Positions 47,051 to 57,455 of a stretch of 64,000 nt of DNA are shown piece by piece. The notes under the pieces are model-generated. The model made no database searches. It was not told the origin of the DNA and saw only the letters and a list, made by a program, of their open reading frames with translations. Position 1 is the stretch's first letter. Each line of letters begins with the position of its first letter. A program made the translations under genes and the position numbers. Source of the DNA: Pedococcus_A sp963730585 (lineage in GTDB: Bacteria; Actinomycetota; Actinomycetes; Actinomycetales; Dermatophilaceae); NCBI GenBank assembly GCA_963730585.1, contig CAVSSL010000010.1, forward strand, positions 186,001 to 250,000. Direction: 5' to 3'.

Positions 47051-48529
47051 GTGTCCTCGTCGCCCAGCCGCCCACCGCGCTGCTCAAGCAGGCCGTGGCG
47101 CACCTCGCTCCTGTGGTGCCGCTGCTGAAGGAGCTGGGCGAGCTCTTCACCGTCGGCCGGTCACGAGATCGCGCTGGTCGGGGGACCGGTGCGCGACGCC
47201 TTCCTCGGCCGCACCTCGCCCGACCTGGACTTCACCACGAGCGCCTCGCCGGAGCAGACCCAGCGCCTGCTCGCGTCGTGGGGCGACGCGCACTGGGACA
47301 TCGGCAAGGAGTTCGGCACCATCGGGGCCCGGCGCGGCGACGTCACCGTCGAGGTGACGACCTACCGGGCCGACGCCTACGACCGGCAGACCCGCAAGCC
47401 GGTCGTCGCCTTCGGCGACAACCTCCACGACGACCTGGTCCGCCGCGACTTCACGATGAACGCGATGGCGCTGCGGCTGCCCTCGCTGGAGTTCGTCGAC
47501 CCGTATGCCGGCCTGGCCGACCTCGCGCGCAAGGTGCTCCGCACCCCCGGGACGCCGGAGGTGAGCTTCGCCGACGACCCGCTGCGGATGATGCGGGCCG
47601 CCCGCTTCGCGGCGCAGCTCGGCGCCACCCTCGACCCGGCCGTCGAGACGGCCATGCGGGAGCGGGCGCAGACCCTGGAGATCGTCTCCGCGGAGCGCAT
47701 CCGCGACGAGTTCACCAAGCTGCTGCTGGCCCCGCAGCCGCGGGCCGGTCTGGAGATCCTCGTCGACACCGGCCTCGCAGCCCAGATGCTGCCCGAGCTG
47801 CCTGCGCTGAAGCTCGAGGTCGACGAGCACCACCGCCACAAGGACGTCTACGAGCACTCGCTCATCGTGCTCGAGCAGGCCATCGCCCTCGAGGGGCCGC
47901 CGGACGGACCCGAGGAGTCGGTGCCCGGACCGGACCTCGTCCTGCGCCTCGCCGCCCTGCTGCACGACATCGGCAAGCCGGCCACCCGGAAGTTCGAGAA
48001 GGGCGGCGGCGTCAGCTTCCACCACCACGAGGTGGTCGGGGCGAAGATGACGGCCAAGCGCCTCAAGGCGCTGCGCTACGACAAGGAGACGGTCAAGGCG
48101 GTCGCTCGGCTGGTCGAGCTGCACCTGCGGTTCCACGGGTACGGCGAGGGCCAGTGGACCGACTCGGCCGTGCGCCGCTACGTCACCGACGCCGGGCCGC
48201 TGCTGCAGCGCCTGCACCGGCTGACCCGCTCGGACTCCACCACCCGGAACCAGCGCAAGGCCCAACGCCTGTCGCGCACCTACGACGAGCTCGAGGCCCG
48301 CATCGACCACCTGCTGGAGCAGGAGGAGCTGGGCAAGGTGCGGCCCGAGCTCGACGGCAACCAGATCGCCGAGGTGCTGGGGATCACGCCGGGGCCCGTG
48401 CTGGGCAAGGCGTACAAGTACCTGCTGTCGGTGCGCCTCGACGAGGGGCCGATCGGCGAGGAGGCCGCCAAGGAGCGCCTGCTCCAGTGGTGGTCGCAGC
48501 AGCCGGAGGCGGTCAGCGAGACCAGTTGA
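47051..48529 (+). CDS. cca: CCA tRNA nucleotidyltransferase (frame switches near start)
   Basis: Adds or repairs the 3' CCA of tRNAs. The nucleotidyltransferase motif GHEIALVGGPVRDAFLGRTSPDLDF, RRDFTMNAMAL, the RNA-binding helices and a C-terminal HD domain (LAALLHDIGKPATRKFEKGGGVSFHHHEVVGAKM) are present, as in the actinobacterial PcnA (Rv3907c). The continuous frame only begins at 47189, after the GG motif; the missing N-terminus (ALLKQAVAHLAPVVPLLKELGELFTV) is read in another frame ending ~47155, so one extra base near 47155 and perhaps another indel near 47070 interrupt it. A GTG at 47051 is the likely start. Because tRNA maturation is essential, sequence error is the favoured explanation. 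Confidence 0.85.
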
Positions 48530-48544
48530 CGGGAGTGGAGCGCC

Positions 48545-50614
48545 TCATTCGGCCACGTAGATCGACAGCTCGCTGTCGACGGTGAAGTAGGGCCTGAGAC
48601 GCACCGGGGTCGCAGGCGACTCCTCCACCCATGGGAGCTCGTCCGGTGGCGTGATCTTCAGGAGAGGTTGCGTGTACACGGCCTTCCGGTCGGGGACGTC
48701 GTCCAACAGACGAGCCACCCGGACCCGCGTGCCGTCAGGCCCCGCCACCCACAGGTCCCAGTCGTCATGCCGCGTCAAACGGCACCGGGCCAGCTCGGAG
48801 AGGGGGATCTCGGCGTCTCCGCGGGCGGCATCGCCGGAGACGGTCACAGGGAAGACGAGCTCCATGGGATGCGACCGCCTGGCGGCAACAAGCTCCAGCG
48901 AGTCGGAAGCCAGACCGTAGAAGTCCAGCTCCAGGCGCAGCCAGTCCTCCTCGAGTGCGACGCGGCGGCACTCCGTGTGGAGGTCGCGCTGCCACGATCG
49001 AACAGCCAGGTACCCATCGGCAGTCACATAGGGCAGAAGCATCCTGACCGGCCCATCGGTCTCAGGTGGAAGCCCACTCGCCGTGACCCGGGTGTCGAGG
49101 CGACCAGCCCTGGCCCTGGTGCGACCGGTGCCCTCCTTCAGGAAGACGTTCCAGCGACCTTCGTCCACGCCGGAGGCGGGGGACAACAGCGCGCCCTGAC
49201 CTGAGCCGTCGAAGGGGATCTCGTGCTCCCCGGGCTGGTCACGGAGGCGCAGGACCAGAGCCGTGGCATCCGTGGTGCCCGCACTGGTGAAGGACAACGT
49301 GCCGTCCGCGCGAACGGTGCAGTCGAGGACCTGCTCGGTCCTCGACGCCGAGCCGCTGCGCAGCCCCTGCCCCACGCGGCTCCGCACGGTCGTGCGGAGG
49401 TCGCCCCAACCGAGACGCGCGGCGGCCCCCAGCTGTCGTGCTGTGCGACGCGCATGGGCGACGCGACTCGGGCCGACTCGGGGCAGGGTGGACAGGAGCT
49501 CCTCGTAGGACTGGGCGACGATGGAGGGGTCGAAGCGCTGGGCGTTGCGTCGCGCGGCCTCGCCCATCTGCACCCGCCGGTCCTGGTCCTCCATCAAGGA
49601 GGCAAGGGCGTCGGCGAAGGCCTTCGTGTCACCCACGGGGGTCAGCAGGCCGTCCTGCCCATCCTCGATGATCTCGGCCGGGCCCACGGGGCAGGCCGTG
49701 CTCACGACCGGCAGGCCGCAACGCATGGACTCCACGATCGTCATGCCGAACGACTCGTGGGACGAGGTGCACGCCGCGATGGATCCCTTGACCCACTCGG
49801 TCTCCAGTGGCACGGCACGACCCATCAGGAGCACTCGCTCCTGGAGGTCCAGAGCATGGATGAGTCCCCTGAGCGCGCCTATCTCCGGGCCGCCGCCGTA
49901 GAGGCGAAGGGTCCACTCCGGGAAGCGCTCAGCCAGCCTCCCGAAGGAGCGGACCAACATGTCGTAGCGCTTGACGTCGGCAAGGCGACCGGCGGCTACC
50001 ACGGTCCGAGCCAGGCCGTCCGCCGGCTCCACCTGCGGAGCCGGAACGGCATTCGGGATCGCAACGACCATGGGCTTCTTCGTACCACCGAGGGCTTGCT
50101 CGAGAGCCTGGGAATCGGCCACGGTCAGGCACACGCTGGCGTCGATGGAGGCATACGAGGAGCGGATCTCCTCGGCCACCGACGGAGGAATCAGGTCCTG
50201 GGTCATGTGCTCTTGGCTGAGCTTGAGGTAGTCAGCACGACCGTGCTGGGCCAGAGCGAGGTTCAGGCTGGGCCGCGTCCCGATGACGACATCGGCTGTC
50301 GTCTGGCGCAAATAGGCCTTGAGCCGACGATCTGTGAGTTCGCTGTACTGCGCGTAGAGCTCCTCCGCCGGGGGAACGAGGCTGGACGGCTCCTTGCGCA
50401 GCGGGTTGGTGGCGTCAGGACGTCCGGCACGCACGTCGACGAGGCTTCTGACGCTGTAGCGACCGGCGACATCTTGGGCGCAGGCGTCCTGCCTCCTGAA
50501 GACGGAGACGACCTCGACGGTGTGGTTGGCCGACAGTGCCGTCGCAAGGTTGTGGACAGCGGTGTTCGTTCCGCCGACGCCGTAGAAGTTCTGGATGAGG
50601 AACTCGATCCTCAT
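48545..50614 (-). CDS. glycosyltransferase family 4 protein with C-terminal beta domain
   Basis: A 689-residue protein. The N-terminal GT-B fold (residues ~1-375) begins IEFLIQNFYGVGGTNTAVHNLA and carries the retaining-GT4 motif ESFGMTIVESMRCGLPVVST (EX7E) and PVGPAEIIEDGQDG. The last ~280 residues look like beta-sandwich modules found in teichoic-acid or capsule polymerases. It is followed on the same strand by two Stealth genes whose products transfer sugar-phosphate units, so it likely builds a surface polymer. Codon use is less G+C-rich than in the flanking genes, suggesting acquisition. Confidence 0.87.
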   Translation of the reverse strand: MRIEFLIQNFYGVGGTNTAVHNLATALSANHTVEVVSVFRRQDACAQDVAGRYSVRSLVDVRAGRPDATNPLRKEPSSLVPPAEELYAQYSELTDRRLKAYLRQTTADVVIGTRPSLNLALAQHGRADYLKLSQEHMTQDLIPPSVAEEIRSSYASIDASVCLTVADSQALEQALGGTKKPMVVAIPNAVPAPQVEPADGLARTVVAAGRLADVKRYDMLVRSFGRLAERFPEWTLRLYGGGPEIGALRGLIHALDLQERVLLMGRAVPLETEWVKGSIAACTSSHESFGMTIVESMRCGLPVVSTACPVGPAEIIEDGQDGLLTPVGDTKAFADALASLMEDQDRRVQMGEAARRNAQRFDPSIVAQSYEELLSTLPRVGPSRVAHARRTARQLGAAARLGWGDLRTTVRSRVGQGLRSGSASRTEQVLDCTVRADGTLSFTSAGTTDATALVLRLRDQPGEHEIPFDGSGQGALLSPASGVDEGRWNVFLKEGTGRTRARAGRLDTRVTASGLPPETDGPVRMLLPYVTADGYLAVRSWQRDLHTECRRVALEEDWLRLELDFYGLASDSLELVAARRSHPMELVFPVTVSGDAARGDAEIPLSELARCRLTRHDDWDLWVAGPDGTRVRVARLLDDVPDRKAVYTQPLLKITPPDELPWVEESPATPVRLRPYFTVDSELSIYVAE

Positions 50615-52206
50615 GCCGTGTGCTCGTCCCTCTCGAACTGGCTCGCGACGGGGAAGTACCTCTCCAGGAATCCTGTCAGCAGCTCGGTCTGGGCAGCGAG
50701 CTGCTCAGGGGTCGAGAACGCGTCGTTGAGGCAGAAGGTGTCTCGGTCCCGCCGGGCGAGCAGGCGATCGAGGCGTGCGGCAAGGTCCTGCACCGCCAGC
50801 TGGATGTAGGTGTACCGGACGTTGCCGGCGATGCCGCGGCCCGTGAGGAACGAGTAGTACTGGTGCAAGGAGGACGTGAACGAATGGTCCGTCTGGCTGC
50901 GCACCGAGCTGGACGCCGTGATCTTGTACGCGTCAGGGAACGAGTCTTCGATCTCCTGCAGCACGCTTCGACGCAGCGCGTAGGGAACGTGCTGCATCGA
51001 CTGGGCGATGACCGGCCCGAACCTGTCCGCCAGCAGCGCCCGGTTGTTCTTGCAGGCGGCGTCGACCGGGGTGTCGAGCTCAGTGATGGGCCCTTGGGGA
51101 ACTCGGGACTGGGAGGCGAAGTACTTGGCGATGCCGTTGGAGAGGAAGAACGCGTTGGGCGTCACGGGGCGCCCGAAGAACATGTCGTCGTTGAGGTAGA
51201 GGAAGTGCTCGGACAGTCCATCGATGTGATGGAGCTGACTCTCGATGGCGTGGGAGTTGTACGTCGGCAGCCACGTGGGGTCCGAGAAGATCTCTCGGTG
51301 GCTGACTACCCGAATCCGATCGTCGGAGGCAGCCAGCCACGGGGGCACCTGGTCATCGGTGACGATGAAGATGTTGCGCACCCAAGGAGCGAAGAGGGAG
51401 ATGGACCGCACCGAGTAGCGCAGCTCGTTACGGCTCAGATAGCGCGCGGCGCTCGACGCCTCCGCGTGGTAGCTCTGGCCGAGGGTGGAGGCCTTCTTGG
51501 CGGCCCAGACGGGGTCCGTGCCGTCGACCCAGGTGTAGACGACGTCGATCGGGAAGCGAATGTCCTCGGGAAGCGTGACGGCGAAGTCTGCGAGTGAGCG
51601 GACCGTCTGACCGAAGGCGGGCGCATTTGCCCCCAGCGGGGTCATGGCGTTGGGGTCGATGTCGATCCACTGCGTTGGCCGCACCAACGCTGTGCACCGG
51701 TTGGGTCGCGGCGCCCGAAGGGCACCGTCCTCTTCGGACCAGAACTCGATGTCACAGCCGTACTCGGCGCCGTAGACCAGGGACATGCTCGGTTCGGACC
51801 TGAACCAGATGCACCGAATGACTCTCGCCTTCCCCAACCGCGGCCACGTGCGTCGGCTGTTCCCCGGCAGGATCGGGTTCCGACCCGTTCCCGCTGGCAC
51901 CAGGCACTGGACGTAGCCGCGAGGCTGCTCCATCAGGCGGCCAAGGACGGTGATGACCGCGTCACGGTCACTCTCGCGAACGGCGACCGAGGAGGAGCGG
52001 TCCTCACGAGAACGAACGACAAAGTAGTCGATGTCCGCGTTGGCGAGTGCTGTCGTGACCGAGAGCAGGTTCAGAGCCCGCGCCCCGAGGGGGGTCAGTC
52101 CCTCGTGCAGGGTGCCGTCGCGTTCCTGCAGCTCCACCAGGAGGGTGCACGGCGCGCCTTCCCTGGCGACGAGTGGGCGTGTGGCAGTTGCCTGACCTGC
52201 AGTCAA
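50611..52206 (-). CDS. Stealth family phosphotransferase 1
   Basis: A 531-residue cytosolic protein. The four conserved Stealth regions are visible: IDVVYTWVDGTDP (CR1, ~residue 222), RNELRYSVRSISLFAPWVRN with IFIVTDDQVPPWL (CR2), SHAIESQLHHIDGLSEHFLYLNDDMFFGRPV (CR3) and the C-terminal CR4-like FCLNDAF. Stealth enzymes transfer hexose-1-phosphates to capsule or wall polysaccharides. Its stop overlaps the glycosyltransferase start, so they are one operon. Confidence 0.92.
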   Translation of the reverse strand: MTAGQATATRPLVAREGAPCTLLVELQERDGTLHEGLTPLGARALNLLSVTTALANADIDYFVVRSREDRSSSVAVRESDRDAVITVLGRLMEQPRGYVQCLVPAGTGRNPILPGNSRRTWPRLGKARVIRCIWFRSEPSMSLVYGAEYGCDIEFWSEEDGALRAPRPNRCTALVRPTQWIDIDPNAMTPLGANAPAFGQTVRSLADFAVTLPEDIRFPIDVVYTWVDGTDPVWAAKKASTLGQSYHAEASSAARYLSRNELRYSVRSISLFAPWVRNIFIVTDDQVPPWLAASDDRIRVVSHREIFSDPTWLPTYNSHAIESQLHHIDGLSEHFLYLNDDMFFGRPVTPNAFFLSNGIAKYFASQSRVPQGPITELDTPVDAACKNNRALLADRFGPVIAQSMQHVPYALRRSVLQEIEDSFPDAYKITASSSVRSQTDHSFTSSLHQYYSFLTGRGIAGNVRYTYIQLAVQDLAARLDRLLARRDRDTFCLNDAFSTPEQLAAQTELLTGFLERYFPVASQFERDEHTA

Positions 52207-52263
52207 GGAGTCTTCCTTGTCGTAGACGGAACGCGGTTGTGCTGGCCTTGAGAAGTCCTGAGT

Positions 52264-53991
52264 TCAGGCCTTCTCGAAGGCACTGGGCTGCGGGAAGTAG
52301 GCGCTGAGGAAGTCGCCGATGATCTTCGCCTGCGTGACGATGTCGATCCGGCTCGAGTCGTGGTCGTTGAGGCAGAAGACGTCGAAGTCCCGGTTGGCGA
52401 GCAGGGAGCTCAACCGCAGGGGGGTGTCCTCGCGGGCGATGTCCGCGTAGAAGTACCGGATGCCTCCCGGCACGGCCCGCCCCGTCGCGTAGGAGTAGTA
52501 GTGCGCCAGGGCCGCCGAGATGGAGACGTCGTCGTGGCTGCGGAACTGCGAGGCGGCGGTGCGCTCGAAGTCGGCGGCGAAGTCCTGCTCCATGTCGCGC
52601 ATCACCGAGCGGCGCTGCGGGTGCGGCACGTGCTTGAACTTGTTGGACAGCGCGCGGTCGAACATCTTCACGATGAGGTCGCGGTTGTTCTTGGCCGCGC
52701 TCATCACCGGCATGTCCTCGGGCGCCGCCGGACCCAGGCCGACCTTGGCGTGCGAGACGAAGAACTTCGACAGCCCGTTGCTGTGGAAGAACAGGTCCGG
52801 CGAGACCGGGCGGCCGAAGAAGACGTCGTCGTTGAGGTAGAGGTAGTGCTCGCTGAGGCCGGGGATGCGGTGCAGCTGGCTCTCGATGGCGTGCGAGTTG
52901 AACGTCGGCAGGCGGCCACGGTCGCCGAAGAGCTCGCGGTGGCTGACGACGGTGATCCTCGGGTTCGACTGGTCGAGCCACGACGGCACCTGGTCGTCGG
53001 TGACGAGGTAGACGTGCCGGACCCAGTCGGCATACATGTCCAGCGAGCGCAGCGAGTAGCGCAGCTCGTCGCGGGAGACGAAGCGGCTGTCGTTCGCGGC
53101 CAGCGCGTGCATGACGGCCGACCGCGACACGTGCTCGTTCTGGGCCGCGGCCTTGCGCAGGATCCAGTCCGGGTCGCTGCCGTCGACCCACGTGTAGACG
53201 ACGTCGATCGGCTCGGTGACCTGGAAGAGGTGGGGGTGGTTGATGGTCTCGAGCATCGGGCGCGGCGTGCCGTCGACCGGTCGAAGGACCGTCTTGCGCG
53301 CCGAGGGCGTGATGACGTCGGCCCAGCGGTTGCGGCGGGGAGCGATCAGGGAACCGGCGGGCACGGCCTCGCCGTTGAACGCGGCCGGCTCGCTGTGGCT
53401 GGTCTCGCGCCAGAACTCCACGTCGCAGCCGAGCTCCGGGCCGCCGAGGTAGCCGCCGGACTCGCTGGCCAGCACCTGGAACACGCAGACCACGCTCGAG
53501 CGCCGCGGCAGCGGTGAGCCCGGCCCGACCAGACGGGGATTGCGCGTCTTCCGGTCCTTCACGGGGGCGATGTACGTGGGGCCGCCGCGCAGCTCCCGGT
53601 CCAGCACGTCGAGCGCACGGGCGCGGTGCTTGAGGGACACGACGACGATGCGGCGCCGCTCCGGTTCGGCGTCGAGCACGAAGTAGGGGACGTCGTGGGC
53701 CTCGAAGGCGTCGACGACCATGGCCAGGTGCCGGGCGAGCACCTCGCTGGAGCGGAAGTGGGAGACCTTCTGCGCGATGTAGGGCTCGCCGTGCAGCTCG
53801 AGCGCCACCGTGCCGTCGCCGAGCCGGCCCGAGCCCATCCGCAGGACCGTGACCCGGCCCTGCCGCCACGCGCGCTGCACCCGCGTCTGGCCGTAGGCCG
53901 CCGTGCGCAGCTGCTGCCAGATCGGGGCCGGGAGGGCGCTGCGCGCCTGCCGTCGGAGGGACACCGGGATGGCGTCGGCCAGCTTCCGCAC
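52264..53991 (-). CDS. Stealth family phosphotransferase 2
   Basis: A 575-residue Stealth protein with IDVVYTWVDGSDPDW (CR1), RDELRYSLRSLDMYADWVRHVYLVTDDQVPSWL (CR2), SHAIESQLHRIPGLSEHYLYLNDDVFFGRPV (CR3) and FCLNDHDSS (CR4). About half the core matches the preceding Stealth gene, so the two probably arose by duplication but diverged. GTG 53991 with AAGGGGGG upstream is chosen; the long open frame further upstream is antisense to unrelated sequence. Its G+C is closer to the flanks than that of the other two island genes. Confidence 0.92.
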   Translation of the reverse strand: MRKLADAIPVSLRRQARSALPAPIWQQLRTAAYGQTRVQRAWRQGRVTVLRMGSGRLGDGTVALELHGEPYIAQKVSHFRSSEVLARHLAMVVDAFEAHDVPYFVLDAEPERRRIVVVSLKHRARALDVLDRELRGGPTYIAPVKDRKTRNPRLVGPGSPLPRRSSVVCVFQVLASESGGYLGGPELGCDVEFWRETSHSEPAAFNGEAVPAGSLIAPRRNRWADVITPSARKTVLRPVDGTPRPMLETINHPHLFQVTEPIDVVYTWVDGSDPDWILRKAAAQNEHVSRSAVMHALAANDSRFVSRDELRYSLRSLDMYADWVRHVYLVTDDQVPSWLDQSNPRITVVSHRELFGDRGRLPTFNSHAIESQLHRIPGLSEHYLYLNDDVFFGRPVSPDLFFHSNGLSKFFVSHAKVGLGPAAPEDMPVMSAAKNNRDLIVKMFDRALSNKFKHVPHPQRRSVMRDMEQDFAADFERTAASQFRSHDDVSISAALAHYYSYATGRAVPGGIRYFYADIAREDTPLRLSSLLANRDFDVFCLNDHDSSRIDIVTQAKIIGDFLSAYFPQPSAFEKA

Positions 53992-54360
53992 GGAGGCCCC
54001 CCTTCGGTAAATGGCAACAGAAACCCCGAGCAAGAGTAATGGAACCTTTCCCGACCTTGTGTATCCCAGCGTGTCGAACGGCGCATATGCCGCCAAGCGG
54101 TCGTTGCGGCGCGGTAGGCGGCGGTGGCGGCCGCCGTCGGTGCAGCCTCTCTGCGCGGTGTGCGGGACTTTCTCCCTATTGACCCGATGTGGAAGGCTGG
54201 GCGCAGGCAGGCCCGATGGGGAGTGCTCCCCATGTCGGGGCCGGGGGCACCTTCCTACCCTTGGGCAGGCTGCGAACAGCGGAACGGCACGACGCGGCAT
54301 ACCGGAAGAACGGGCGGACCAGCGGGTCCGCACGAGCAGGCGCGAGGGAGGAGCACCGTC
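53992..54360. promoter_or_regulatory. divergent gap between the Stealth island and the PFNA-like cluster
   Basis: About 370 bases with a locally A+T-richer patch (54005-54070, CTTCGGTAAATGGCAACAGAAACC...) next to the Stealth start, probably its promoter. A CTATTGACC at 54176-54184 could be a -35 box toward the right-hand cluster, but no matching -10 is evident. One octamer (54295-54302) lies before the LpqN-like gene. No gene seen. Confidence 0.4.
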
Positions 54361-54888
54361 ATGAGTGCAGGCGCGGGCACCCTGACGGGTGCGGGCGCGA
54401 CGGGCGCGCCCGGGGCGCAGACGCTCGCCTACCCCAGCGACCTGTTCCCCGGACCCCCGACGGTCGCCCTCGACATCCCCGCCGACTGGTCTCCCGTGCG
54501 CGTCGCCGGCACCCTGCTCGCCGCTCGGCGCACGTCCACCGAGGGCGCGTTCGCCCCCAACATCGTCGTGCGGGGCTTCACCCGCTCCAACCAGTTCACC
54601 ATCGGCCGCGCGCTCGGTGAGCTCGCGGCCTACGTCGCCCAGCAGGCGGAGGGCGAGATGGAGACACCGTTCGAGGTCGAGATCGGGCGCGTGCCGTTCG
54701 TGGGCGTCAACGTCTCGTGGACCGACGAGGCGATCGGCGACGTCGTGCAGGCCCACCTCTTCGCCGGTGCCCGCCGCGGCCAGGTCGTCGACCTGCTCCA
54801 GGTCACGGGCTCCGTGGGCGGGCCCGACGCCGAGACCGAGTACCCCACGATCCAGCAGGTGATGCAGACGGTGAGGGTGAAGCGCTGA
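54361..54888 (+). CDS. LpqN/LpqT-like fold protein
   Basis: A 175-residue protein of mixed alpha/beta pattern (VALDIPADWSPVRV, GAFAPNIVVRGFTRSNQF, PFEVEIGRVPFVGVNVSW, YPTIQQVMQTVRV). The PxxW and PNIVV features recall the LpqN/LpqT lipoprotein fold, but there is no lipobox or signal peptide, so it is cytosolic. First gene of a translationally linked run: its TGA overlaps the phosphatase start. GGAGG precedes ATG 54361. A partner of the phospho-signalling proteins is a fair guess. Confidence 0.6.
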   Translation: MSAGAGTLTGAGATGAPGAQTLAYPSDLFPGPPTVALDIPADWSPVRVAGTLLAARRTSTEGAFAPNIVVRGFTRSNQFTIGRALGELAAYVAQQAEGEMETPFEVEIGRVPFVGVNVSWTDEAIGDVVQAHLFAGARRGQVVDLLQVTGSVGGPDAETEYPTIQQVMQTVRVKR

Positions 54889-55679
54889 TGGCTTCCAGCA
54901 TGGTGCTCCGCGCGGGTGCCGCGACCGACGTCGGCCGGGTGCGCCAGCACAACGAGGACAACCTCCTCGCCGAGGGCTCCGTCTTCGTCGTCGCCGACGG
55001 CATGGGCGGGCACGCCGCCGGCGAGGTCGCCAGCGGCATCGTCGTCGAGACCCTGGCCGGCCTCGTGAGCAAGGAGCGGCTGCGCCCCGAGGACATCGTG
55101 GCGGCGCTGGGCGAGTCCAACGCCCGCATCCTGCAGTCCGTCGCGCGCCACCCCGAGCAGACCGGCATGGGCACCACCGCCACCGGGCTGGCCGTCGTCA
55201 CGGCAGGCGGCAGCGACCACTGGGCCGTCTTCAACGTCGGCGACTCCCGCGTCTACCGCCTCATCGGGGGCGAGCTGAGCCTGGTGACCGTCGACCACTC
55301 CGAGGTGCAGGAGATGGTCGACGCCGGCCTCATCACCGAGCAGGAGGCCGCGCGCCACCCGCTGCGCAACGTCGTCACCCGCTCGCTGGGCACCGAGACG
55401 ACACCGACACCCGACGTGTGGGTCTTCCCGCCGCACCCCGGCGAGCGGTTCGTCCTCTGCTCCGACGGCCTCTCCAACGAGCTCACCCGCGAGCAGATCG
55501 AGCAGGTGGTCACCGCGCACGACGACCCCCAGCAGGCTGCCGAGGCCCTGGTGCGAGCCGCGGTCGACGCCGGTGGCCGCGACAACGTGACCGCCATCGT
55601 CGTCGCGCTCGACGCCGGCGACGAGGACGACTCCGACGTCGACACCTCCCCCCGGAACGGAGTGGGGTCGCCGGCGTGA
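54888..55679 (+). CDS. PP2C-type Ser/Thr protein phosphatase
   Basis: A 263-residue metal-dependent phosphatase with RQHNEDN, VADGMGGHAAGEVAS, NVGDSRVYRL, CSDGLSNELT and GGRDNVTAIVV, all metal-binding motifs kept. It should reverse phosphorylation by the kinase encoded two genes downstream. No membrane segment. Its stop overlaps the FHA-protein start (GTGA). Confidence 0.93.
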   Translation: MASSMVLRAGAATDVGRVRQHNEDNLLAEGSVFVVADGMGGHAAGEVASGIVVETLAGLVSKERLRPEDIVAALGESNARILQSVARHPEQTGMGTTATGLAVVTAGGSDHWAVFNVGDSRVYRLIGGELSLVTVDHSEVQEMVDAGLITEQEAARHPLRNVVTRSLGTETTPTPDVWVFPPHPGERFVLCSDGLSNELTREQIEQVVTAHDDPQQAAEALVRAAVDAGGRDNVTAIVVALDAGDEDDSDVDTSPRNGVGSPA

Positions 55680-57455
55680 GCACTGTGGGGGTGAGCGTCC
55701 AGGAGCAGCGGGGGTGGAGCAGCATCAGCGCTGCCGGCCTGCACGTCCTCGTGCAGTGGGACGCCGACGCCCCCGAGCTGCCCCGCCTGCGCGCCGCGGC
55801 GGCGTCGGGCGACCTCGACGCGGTGCTCGACGTGCTCGCCAGCGCCGGCATCCGCACCGCGCCCGCCTTCGTGGCGGTGCAGGAGGGTGCGCCGGCCCGG
55901 GTGGTCGCGCGAGGCAGCGCGTATGCCGTGGTGTCGGCCCCCACGGGCGAGGTCACCGTGCGGGCCGCCGGACGCGGCCCGTGGACCGACGAGGACGCCC
56001 CGGAGGGGAGCGGCGGCATCGCCCTCCGCACCGGCGAGCCGGACCCGCAGCCGACACCTGCCGCACCCCCGGCGCCGACCGTCCCTGCCACACCGTCCGT
56101 GCCGTCCGCGCCGCCAGTGCTGGCCGAGGCGACCGCACCGGCGACGTCGACCGAGACCGCCACCCCGGCGGGCTGGCGGCTGCCGAGCCGGCTCGGCCGC
56201 GGCAGGTCCACCGAGGTGCAGCCCGAACCGGCCCCCGAAGCCCCCGCCACCGAGGTGGAGGAGGTGGAGGAGCTGCCCAGCTACGACCACCTCTTCGGTG
56301 CCACCCAGCACGGTCGCCCGACCCCGGCGCCGCAGTACATCGAGCCCCACGACACCGACAGCATCTCCGAGCCCGGCATCGGTCAGGCCCCGGTCGCCGC
56401 GGCCGGCGGGTTCACCCCGCCGACCTCGCAGTCCGACCAGACGCTGCCCCCGCCGGCGGACACCGAGCGCGCCCGACCCGTCGCGCCCGCCGCGCCGGGC
56501 CGCCATGCCCGCCGGGCAGGTCCCGCCAGCACCCGTGCCGCCCGCAGCGGCCACCCGGCAGCAGCCCGTCACGCCCCCCGCGCCGGCGGCACCGGCGGTG
56601 CCACCCCCGACCCCCGGCGGCCTGATCGACTCGGTGCCGTGGCGCAGCGGCGGCTCCAACGTCGCCCCGCCCGAGCCGAGCGAACCGGCACCGGCCCCGC
56701 CCGTGCGGCCGGTCGGCGTGCACACCCCGCCGCCCGCGCCGACCCTGCGCCCCATGGGCCCACCGCCTGCCGCGCCACCTGCGGCTCCGCCCGCTCCGCC
56801 TGCTGCAGCGCCGACTGCCGCACCCGCGGCGACGCCCCCGAACGAGCCGGCCGCCGCCCCCTTCTCGGCGGACCCCGTCTCCGCCACCACCCCCACCTCG
56901 ACCGCCGCGGCCGACGACCCCGTCGACCTCGACGACGCCGAGGCCACCGTCGACCGCAGCGCCCTGCTCGCCGCCGCCCAGGTCGAGTCCGGTCCGCTGG
57001 TGCCGGCGGTGCTGTGCCCGGCGGGCCACCCCAGCCCGCCGCACGCGGGCACCTGTCGCACGTGCGGTCGCGAGATCCCGGCGCAGCAGCCGTTCCAGAC
57101 GGCCCGGCCCCCGCTCGGCGTGCTGCGCCTGGCCACCGGTGACGTCGTGGCCCTCGACCGCGGGGTGCTGCTCGGCCGCTCCCCGAAGGTCCGGGCCGAC
57201 CTGCCCGCCGCCGACCGCCCGCACCTGGTCAAGGTGCCCAGCCCCGAGAACGACATCTCGCGCAACCACCTCGAGGTCGTGCTCGAGGGCTGGCACGTGC
57301 TGGTGCGCGACCTCGGCTCGACCAACGGCACCACCGTGGCGCTGCCCGGCCAGGTGGCCGTCCGGCTGCGCCCCGGTGACCAGCAGGTCATCGAGCCGGG
57401 CACGATCCTGACGATGGCCGACGAGGTCAGCCTCACCTTCGAGGTCGGCGCGTGA
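55676..57455 (+). CDS. FHA domain protein with Pro-rich linker (frame switch)
   Basis: About 590 residues. An N-terminal domain (QEQRGWSSISAAGLHVLVQWDADAPEL...) is followed by a very long Pro/Ala/Thr-rich linker, a zinc-ribbon-like CPAGH...CRTCGRE (two Cys pairs) and a C-terminal FHA domain (LLGRSPKVRADL, SRNHLEVVLEGWHVLVRDLGSTNGTTV) that should bind phospho-Thr peptides. The first ~275 residues are read in one frame and the rest in another; the switch lies near 56495-56515 within a GC-only stretch and is fixed by removing one base. Overlaps phosphatase and kinase genes at both ends. Confidence 0.8.
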
